DNA of 64,000 nt, taken from Roseimaritima ulvae (lineage in GTDB: Bacteria > Planctomycetota > Planctomycetia > Pirellulales > Pirellulaceae). This document shows, one piece after another, positions 58,511 through 64,000 of this stretch (within the stretch, counting starts at the first letter, position 1; every line of letters starts with the position of its first letter). Made by a program: the position numbers and the translations under genes. Location of the stretch: assembly GCF_008065135.1 (NCBI RefSeq), contig NZ_CP042914.1:7235404-7299403 (forward strand). The letters are read 5' to 3'. Below the pieces are notes generated by a model. That model saw only the letters and a program-made list of their open reading frames with translations, was not told where the DNA came from and did not search any database.

Positions 58511-59407
58511 TTATTTGCGGGCTTTGAGGATGCGTTTGTGGCCGGCCAGGTCTTTGATTAAACCTACCGATGATTCCTCGAACGCTCCGCTGGCTTTGAC
58601 CAACTCCACACAGGCGTCGGCGATCATCGGACTCAGCTCGACGATCAGGTAACCACCTGGCTTGAGACACGCGGCGGCTTGCGGAATCAAGCGCTCGATG
58701 ACTTCGGTGCCCGCCGAGCCGGCCAATAACGCCGCCTGCGGCTCCTGTTCCCGCACGCCCGGCTCCAAGGCGTCGTATTCGCTCTGGCTGATGTAGGGCG
58801 GGTTACTGCAGATAAAGTCCCAAGATGCATCGGCCGAAACCGAGTCCAGCAGGTCGCCCTGCTGCAACTGCACCCGCTCGGTCAACTCGTGCTGTTCGAC
58901 GTTATAGCGAGCGACTTCCAGCGCATCGTTGCTCTGGTCGATCGCGGTGACCTGGGCGCGGGGCAAATTTTTAGCGATGGCGATCGCGATCGCTCCACTA
59001 CCCGTGCCCACATCGACGATCCGCACGGGCTCGTCACCGGGAATCTCTTTAGCGCGGTCGAGGGCTTCGATGACCAGATGCTCGGTTTCCGGTCGTGGGA
59101 TCAGCACGCGTTGATCGACCCGCAGCTTGAGCGAATAGAATTCTTTGTAGCCGACCAGATACGCGACCGGCGTGCCCTCGCCGCGGCGCCGTACCATTTC
59201 CCGAAAAGCCACTCGGGCTTCGTCATTTAGTTCGGTGTCGAAGGCCGTGTACAGTTCAACCCGCGAGCAGCCACGGGCCTCGGCCAGCAGGACTTCGGCG
59301 TCCAGTCGTGCGGTGTCGGAGCCGCGTTGCTTAAAGAAGTCGGTAGTCCACGTCAACAGCCGCAATACCGTCCAGGGTTCAGCCTGCTTCGTCTGCTCCG
59401 TCGACAT
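58511..59407 (-). CDS. prmC: Peptide chain release factor glutamine methyltransferase
   Basis: 298 residues. The SAM-binding motif VDVGTGSGAIAIAIAKNL and the catalytic FICSNPPYISQ (NPPY) are intact; the N-terminal five-helix region with DAEVLLAEARGCSR is also present. It methylates the Gln of the GGQ motif in release factors, raising termination efficiency. It starts 2 nt after prfA, its substrate's gene, the usual pairing. Confidence 0.95.
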   Translation of the reverse strand: MSTEQTKQAEPWTVLRLLTWTTDFFKQRGSDTARLDAEVLLAEARGCSRVELYTAFDTELNDEARVAFREMVRRRGEGTPVAYLVGYKEFYSLKLRVDQRVLIPRPETEHLVIEALDRAKEIPGDEPVRIVDVGTGSGAIAIAIAKNLPRAQVTAIDQSNDALEVARYNVEQHELTERVQLQQGDLLDSVSADASWDFICSNPPYISQSEYDALEPGVREQEPQAALLAGSAGTEVIERLIPQAAACLKPGGYLIVELSPMIADACVELVKASGAFEESSVGLIKDLAGHKRILKARK

Positions 59408-59409
59408 GG

Positions 59410-60492
59410 TTAGTCTTCCATTTCGCTGCGCAATTGATCGCGATCATATTCGATCAACGCTTCGGTAACCGGAGCAACATCTCCGGCAATGATTTGATCT
59501 AGCTTGTAGATGGTTAGATTAATGCGGTGATCGGTCAAGCGATTTTGTGGAAAGTTATAGGTCCGAATCCGCTGGCTGCGATCCCCGGAGCCCACCAAGC
59601 CCCGCCGCTCTTCGGCTCGCTTGTTGGCTTCCTCTTCACGCTTCTGTTCGTAGATCCGAGCTTTTAACACGCGGAGGGCTTTGGCCAAATTTTTGTGCTG
59701 GCTTTTTTCATCCTGGCACTGCACGACGATACCGGTTTCGTGATGCGTGACGCGGATCGCCGATTCGGTTTTGTTGACGTGCTGACCGCCGGGGCCGGAA
59801 GCACCAAACTTGTCGACCCGGTAGTCATCGGGCTTCAGCGCCACTTCCACGTCTTCGGGTTCGGGCATCACGGCGACGGTGGCCGCCGAGGTGTGGATCC
59901 GGCCCTGGGTTTCGGTTTCGGGCACACGCTGCACGCGGTGACCGCCGCTCTCGTACTGTAGATCGCGGAACACCCCATCGCCTTCGAGCGTCATGGTGAC
60001 GTCTTTGAAGCCCCCCATATCCGAAGCGCTGGCGTCCATGATTTCGGTCTTCCAGCCTTTGTGCTCGGCGTACTTGCGATACATCTCGAACAGATCGCGA
60101 GCGAACAAGGCAGCTTCTTCGCCCCCGGTTCCGGCGCGGATCTCCATCACACAGCGAGTGCGGTGACTGTCTTCGCCACCGACGGTCATCGCCAGCAGTT
60201 CATCCCACAGCGATTCGCGTTGCTTGCGGAGATCGGCCATTTCGGCTTCGGCCATCTCGCGTTCTTCGTGATCTTCGGCCGCCTCGGCCATTTCCTGGCA
60301 ACCGTAGATCTCGTCGGACAGCCGTTTGAATTCACGATAGGTATTGACCATTTTGGCCAAGCCACCGTGTTCGCGGGCCACCGCACTCATCCGCGAGCCG
60401 TCGGCCTGCACGGCCGGGTCCGCCATTGCGGCTTCCAGTTCCAGAAAGCGGTTCAGTTTTTGTTCGAGCGTGTCGCGAATCGAGTTCGACAT
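59410..60492 (-). CDS. prfA: Peptide chain release factor 1
   Basis: 360 residues, normal length. The GGQ loop [21 protein letters not shown] is present, and [16 protein letters not shown] lies in domain 2. The C-terminal [20 protein letters not shown] and [20 protein letters not shown] are typical of RF1. It recognises UAA and UAG, and many genes in this window end in TAG. It lies upstream of prmC with 2 nt between. Confidence 0.97.
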   Translation of the reverse strand: MSNSIRDTLEQKLNRFLELEAAMADPAVQADGSRMSAVAREHGGLAKMVNTYREFKRLSDEIYGCQEMAEAAEDHEEREMAEAEMADLRKQRESLWDELLAMTVGGEDSHRTRCVMEIRAGTGGEEAALFARDLFEMYRKYAEHKGWKTEIMDASASDMGGFKDVTMTLEGDGVFRDLQYESGGHRVQRVPETETQGRIHTSAATVAVMPEPEDVEVALKPDDYRVDKFGASGPGGQHVNKTESAIRVTHHETGIVVQCQDEKSQHKNLAKALRVLKARIYEQKREEEANKRAEERRGLVGSGDRSQRIRTYNFPQNRLTDHRINLTIYKLDQIIAGDVAPVTEALIEYDRDQLRSEMED

Positions 60493-60544
60493 AGAAGGCT
60501 AGGCAGCAGGTGGCGCGGTGACACAGAAAAAGCGATACAGAAAA

Positions 60545-60584
60545 AGCCGCTGCGTCCTTGATATGCTCTCCGGACGCGGCGGCT
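60545..60584 (-). terminator. Intrinsic terminator after rpmE
   Basis: On the minus strand gccgccgcgtcc pairs with ggacgcagcggc (one mismatch) around a 16-nt loop, followed by TTTTT. It lies between the rpmE stop and the prfA start, so prfA-prmC needs its own promoter or readthrough. Confidence 0.8.
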
Positions 60585-60610
60585 TGTCGTGTTCAAAAAA
60601 GATCGCGCAG

Positions 60611-60853
60611 CTAGCTCTTTTTCTTTTTGGGCTTTTTCTGCAGGCTGCCGTAGGTACCGGCGGCGAACTTCTTCTGGAACTTGTCGATGCGGCCGGCCGT
60701 GTCGACGTATTTCAGCTTGCCGGTGTAGAAGGGATGACATTCACTGCAAATGTCGATCTTCAGCTCCGGACGCACGCTGCGGGTTTGGAAGGTGTTGCCA
60801 CAACCGCAAATCACGGTCGTTTCCTGGTAGTTGGGATGGATATCCGCTTTCAT
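60611..60853 (-). CDS. rpmE: 50S ribosomal protein L31
   Basis: 80 residues from the ATG at 60853; the longer frame to 61135 is rejected because [20 protein letters not shown] is the standard L31 N-terminus. Zinc-type L31: Cys in ICGCG and in [13 protein letters not shown]-terminal basic tail KKPKKKKS. It binds the large subunit near the 5S rRNA and the intersubunit bridge. Confidence 0.96.
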   Translation of the reverse strand: MKADIHPNYQETTVICGCGNTFQTRSVRPELKIDICSECHPFYTGKLKYVDTAGRIDKFQKKFAAGTYGSLQKKPKKKKS

Positions 60854-61050
60854 AACGCTTGCCTTGGTTCGCCGGAGGGATGCTGGGGAATACAGCATTT
60901 CCGGTGGTAATCGGGATCGGAAAACTTCACTATCGGTTTTTTTTGGCTCTGGCGAGCAGCCAGAATCGTCTAATGGTATGATCTCGACCACCTGATTCGC
61001 AAGGCCTCCCTCTTTTTCCACTTCCCTCGTCGTTTTTGGCCCCCAGCCCA

Positions 61051-61416
61051 ATGTCGAACCAGCCTCCCCCCAACGCCCCCTACTCGCCCCCTCCCCCAGC
61101 GCCGCAGGGAGGCGGACCGCAGCACCCCCACCCACCGGGCTCTCAGGGCGACTCCACCGGCGGCGTGATCCCTTACAAGAACCCCAAAGCCCTGGTGGCC
61201 TACTATTTGGGCATCTTTTCGCTGTTCCCCGCGCTCGGATTTCCCCTGGGAATCGCTTCGATCTGGCTGGGCGTGCTGGGCTTGAAAGCTCGTAATCGTG
61301 ATCCCATCATCAAGGGACACGTGCACGCTTGGATCGGGATCGTGCTGGGCGTGATAGGGATGCCGCTGCATTTATTGGTCGGGCTGGGCGTGATCACCGC
61401 CATCGTCAGCGGCTAA
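61051..61416 (+). CDS. DUF4190-type membrane protein with Pro-rich N-terminus
   Basis: 121 residues from the ATG at 61051 ([18 protein letters not shown]). The Pro/Gln/Gly-rich first ~45 residues are followed by two hydrophobic segments ([20 protein letters not shown] and [20 protein letters not shown]) around a polar loop with [12 protein letters not shown], the same layout as the protein at 37964-38290. Function unknown. Its last 45 nt overlap the end of the convergent transporter gene. Confidence 0.8.
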   Translation: MSNQPPPNAPYSPPPPAPQGGGPQHPHPPGSQGDSTGGVIPYKNPKALVAYYLGIFSLFPALGFPLGIASIWLGVLGLKARNRDPIIKGHVHAWIGIVLGVIGMPLHLLVGLGVITAIVSG

Positions 61417-62367
61417 ACGATCCTGCTCCGCGGCTCTCTCCTGAACCGACGCCCACCGCTGGGCGACCAACGTGTCGACCAACAGTTGCCCGATGTGGTA
61501 GACGATCATCGGCAGCATGCTGACACCGCAGTCGATGGCGATCTGCAGCCCGACCATCAAGGTCTTTTGGCTGCCGGCGATGCCCACGGCGATCTGCTGC
61601 GGCGGAGCCAATCGCAGCCCCCGCGCGGCGACGACGCCCAAGGCCATCGCCGCCAGATGCACTCCCACCGCGGCCGCCACCATCAACAGGGTGTCCGACC
61701 AATCCCAGACCTCCGCACCGCTGGCCTGAAACCGCTGGCGTGTCTGGCTTGCCCCCACGATCACCATCACCAAAATGCCGCCCTGAGCCACCGTCCCCAG
61801 CTGCCTGCGGTTGCGATCCGCCCAGACGCCACAGCCCATCCGCCGCAGGACCTGAGCCAACAACAACGGCAGCGCCACCAACAGCGCCAGCTTGGCGGCT
61901 TGATCGGCAAAATCGATCTGAATCCTCTGCCCCAACAACACCGTCAACCAAAACGGGGCCACCGCGAAACACAGTAAATTGGTGATCACCGTGACCATCA
62001 TGGCCACCGAATCGTCGCCGCCGGCTTTCCGCGTCCAGACCGACGCCGAGGCCAAGGTGCAGGGAATCACCGCCGCCACGATCAGTCCACCGCTCATCGC
62101 CGACGACAACGCCAAGGCCGCCCCCGCAGCCAATAAGGGCACACAAACCGCGTTGATGAACACGGCCATCGTCCAGGCCAGCGGCTTGCGGACGCTGCGG
62201 ACGATCGATTCCGGATGCAGCGGCAAGCCCATCAGCAACAGCACGCCCGCCACCACCGAATACCGAAAGGCGGTCGAATTGGCGATCGGTGCTAGCAATT
62301 CGCCCCCGAAGAAACCGGTAACGAGGGCGGCGGCCAGAGCGATCAAGAACCAGTGGCGAACAAACAA
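61372..62367 (-). CDS. SBF (bile acid:sodium symporter)-family transporter
   Basis: 331 residues, ~10 helices. The BASS/SBF core is seen in LLLMGLPLHPESIVRSVRKP, AVIPCTLASASVWTRKAGGD and FAVAPFWLTVLLG, and GIAGSQKTLMVGLQIAIDCG near the C-terminus corresponds to the second crossover region. It imports an organic anion with sodium; the substrate is unknown. The last 15 codons ([17 protein letters not shown]) overlap the DUF4190 gene in the opposite direction and are not conserved-looking, so the stop may have moved. Confidence 0.82.
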   Translation of the reverse strand: MFVRHWFLIALAAALVTGFFGGELLAPIANSTAFRYSVVAGVLLLMGLPLHPESIVRSVRKPLAWTMAVFINAVCVPLLAAGAALALSSAMSGGLIVAAVIPCTLASASVWTRKAGGDDSVAMMVTVITNLLCFAVAPFWLTVLLGQRIQIDFADQAAKLALLVALPLLLAQVLRRMGCGVWADRNRRQLGTVAQGGILVMVIVGASQTRQRFQASGAEVWDWSDTLLMVAAAVGVHLAAMALGVVAARGLRLAPPQQIAVGIAGSQKTLMVGLQIAIDCGVSMLPMIVYHIGQLLVDTLVAQRWASVQERAAEQDRLAADDGGDHAQPDQ

Positions 62368-62398
62368 CAGGCAATCTCAAGGGAAGGAAAACGGGTGA

Positions 62399-62520
62399 GT
62401 AGCATGGGCCCCCGGCCCGTGTAAGTAGCATGGGCCCCCGGCCCGTGTCGTAGCATGGGTCCCCGGCCCGTGTAAGTAACATGGGTCCCCGGCCCGTGTA
62501 AGTAACATGGGGCAAAGGCC
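62399..62520. repeat. Family B tandem array, 4 full copies plus a partial fifth
   Basis: Copies at 62399, 62425, 62450 and 62476 (24 bp each, spaced 1-2 bp) and a decayed fifth at 62502; the unit starts gta(g/a)catgggnccccgg. A single inverse copy faces them at 62588-62610. They lie upstream of the SBF gene and the AsmA-like gene. Confidence 0.9.
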
Positions 62521-62691
62521 GGATGCAAATGCTTGCGTGGTAATTGTCTAGACGGTTGAGAAACGTTTGGGCGACAAACTTTTGCCTACACGGGCCGGGG
62601 CCCATGCTACTTTTTTCGGGCTACGCGCCGTGGTGCCTTTTGCGATACAAGGGTTAGTCGACCGAAATCTTCGAACCGCGGGGGGCCCTGC

Positions 62692-63999
62692 ATGCACGAA
62701 CGCACTCAGAAAGCGATATGCCGATTGGCGTTCGTTTGCCTGTGCGCGGTGCCGACCGCCTGCGTATTGCTGGCCATTGTGGTTTCCTGGACCCCTTGGT
62801 TCCATAGCTATCAATTGGGGAAAATCGAGACCCAGCTGACGGCCGAGCTGGGGTTACGGGTGGAGATCCAGGATTTTGAACGCCCGTCGCCCTCGGTCAT
62901 TCGACTGCACGGGATCGTCATTCTGGAAAATGAAACCGGTGCCGAAGTCGGCCGCGCTCGACTGGCCACGTTTGCGACCCTGGACGACAAGCGGATCCTG
63001 CGAGTCCATCAGCCCGAGCTGCAATCCGCTCAACTGCAGCATGCTTGGCAGATCGTGCATGATCGCTTCCTCTGCCAGCCCGAATTGACGCGGCAACCGC
63101 TGCTGCTGGCGGCCGATGACCTGACGCTGCACAGCAAGTCCGGCGGCGTGACGCTGCGAGACACCGTGGCTCGCGTGAACCCGCGTGGCAAAAGCATTGA
63201 AGCTCAGCTGGAATTTGTTCCCGCCGGCCGTGAGACCAGCGCCAAAGCCACCGTGGAGGTGGTTCGTGACCGCAGCGGCCCGCTGCCGGAAACCCGCTGG
63301 CAGCTGTACACCGGGGGCACTCCCCTGCCCTGCTCGGCTCTGGCCGACTACCTGCCGACGCTCCGCACGCTGGGCGCCGAAGCCGAGTTCAACGGCTCGC
63401 TGAACTGGAAAATGGACAGCCAGGGCTGGTCGGTCGACCTGGCCGGAGCTCGTTTTACAGAAGTCGATTTAAGTGAAGTTTTCGACGGCCTACCGCATAA
63501 ACTTTCCGGCCGGGCCACGATTCAGTTGGTGACCTGCAAGATTCGTCCCGGCCAAGCGGTCGACGTGTCGGGATCGTTGGTGGCCACCGGTGGCTACGCC
63601 GGCACCAGCTTGCTGGATGCCGCTCAAACGCACTTGGGCATCACCAGCACGGCCCAACCAACCGCTCAGGGCAGCCTGTGGTACGACCTGATGGCGTTGC
63701 GATTTGAGGTCTACGGATCGAAGCTGACGCTCAGCGGCGATTGCCGCAACCACCGCGGCTTCGAATCGCTGCCGGCCGGCGTGGTCCTGGCCAGCGACAC
63801 TCAACCACTGGCCACCCGCAGCGACGACGAAGTCATGTGGGCTACCAACCTGGTCGCCGCCCTGGCACCGCAGCACGCCGCCATGGTGCCGTACTCGCAG
63901 CAAACGGCCGGCCTACGACACCTACTGGTGCCGCCCGAACGCCGGCTTCCCGAAGGCAGCTTGCCCGCCGTGCCGCGGATCACGTTGCGGGACAACTAG
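62692..63999 (+). CDS. AsmA-like membrane-anchored protein
   Basis: 435 residues, complete: the TAG stop is at 63997-63999. One N-terminal helix (AFVCLCAVPTACVLLAIVVS) precedes a long beta-rich periplasmic region with AsmA-like features: QLTAELGLRVEIQDFERPSP near the start (a GxxVxI/F pattern common after the anchor), then repeated amphipathic strands. AsmA/TamB-type proteins act in envelope lipid transport; this assignment is weak. No neighbour in the window suggests a substrate. Confidence 0.6.
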   Translation: MHERTQKAICRLAFVCLCAVPTACVLLAIVVSWTPWFHSYQLGKIETQLTAELGLRVEIQDFERPSPSVIRLHGIVILENETGAEVGRARLATFATLDDKRILRVHQPELQSAQLQHAWQIVHDRFLCQPELTRQPLLLAADDLTLHSKSGGVTLRDTVARVNPRGKSIEAQLEFVPAGRETSAKATVEVVRDRSGPLPETRWQLYTGGTPLPCSALADYLPTLRTLGAEAEFNGSLNWKMDSQGWSVDLAGARFTEVDLSEVFDGLPHKLSGRATIQLVTCKIRPGQAVDVSGSLVATGGYAGTSLLDAAQTHLGITSTAQPTAQGSLWYDLMALRFEVYGSKLTLSGDCRNHRGFESLPAGVVLASDTQPLATRSDDEVMWATNLVAALAPQHAAMVPYSQQTAGLRHLLVPPERRLPEGSLPAVPRITLRDN

Positions 64000-64000
64000 C

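Noticed and set aside
60611-61135. Longer rpmE start at 61135
   Set aside because: The extra 94 residues are unlike any L31 and overlap the region upstream of the plus-strand DUF4190 gene.
62399-62520. CRISPR array
   Set aside because: 24-bp palindromic units are spaced by only 1-2 bp; there are no spacers and no cas genes.

Overview
The window comes from a planctomycete, most likely of the Pirellulales (Rhodopirellula, Roseimaritima or Blastopirellula type). This is inferred from families typical of that group: paired DUF1552 and DUF1592 cytochrome-c proteins, a sulfatase, three receptor-like Ser/Thr kinases with sigma-like partner genes, HpnCDE squalene synthesis, fascin-like and beta-helix proteins, and many dispersed GC-rich palindromic repeats between genes. 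Few genes show a strong Shine-Dalgarno sequence.

Positions 1-20 kb look accessory. They hold the 3' end of a large beta-helix surface protein, an orphan membrane protein, an ECF sigma / zinc-finger kinase pair, a LamG-like secreted protein, the DUF1552-DUF1592-sulfatase block, and a nested mobile region: an intact IS4-family element inserted, with an 11-bp target duplication, into the end of a decayed REP-associated tyrosine transposase (RAYT). Next to it, and before a tRNA-Arg(UCG), lies a two-gene module: a 678-aa GNAT-PIN-GNAT-like-unknown fusion followed with no gap by an ASCH/PUA-like protein. This is the best candidate here for an undescribed system.

Positions 20-37 kb carry a lactate permease, a rhomboid protease, a WD40 kinase, a small glycosyltransferase/fascin cluster, ispH, the translationally coupled hpnC-hpnD-hpnE operon for squalene, and a kinase with a sigma-like partner. 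leuA follows. Upstream of it the sequence shows a promoter, a 21-residue leucine-rich leader peptide (7 Leu, four of them CTA) and a strong intrinsic terminator, which together are the parts of a transcription attenuator.

Positions 38-48 kb hold a stand-alone M41-like peptidase domain protein, a MoxR / DUF58 / BatA-like / vWA cluster, a HAD phosphatase and a quinoprotein-like beta-propeller protein. Positions 48-56 kb form a cytochrome-oxidase assembly operon, read right to left: diheme cytochrome c lipoprotein, an overlapping 57-aa membrane protein, heme A synthase (ctaA), heme O synthase (ctaB), an ABC-2 exporter pair, SCO1 and a DUF420 protein. A cupredoxin gene sits just upstream of the operon. 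The oxidase subunits are not in the window. Positions 56-64 kb are housekeeping: purD, prmC-prfA, rpmE, a DUF4190 protein, an SBF-family transporter and an AsmA-like membrane-anchored protein.

Several repeat families run through the gaps. In lldP, the rhomboid gene, a glycosyltransferase gene and leuA the repeat supplies the TAG stop codon. In ctaA a repeat pair lies inside the coding frame. All family assignments were made by eye from sequence motifs; no database search was run.
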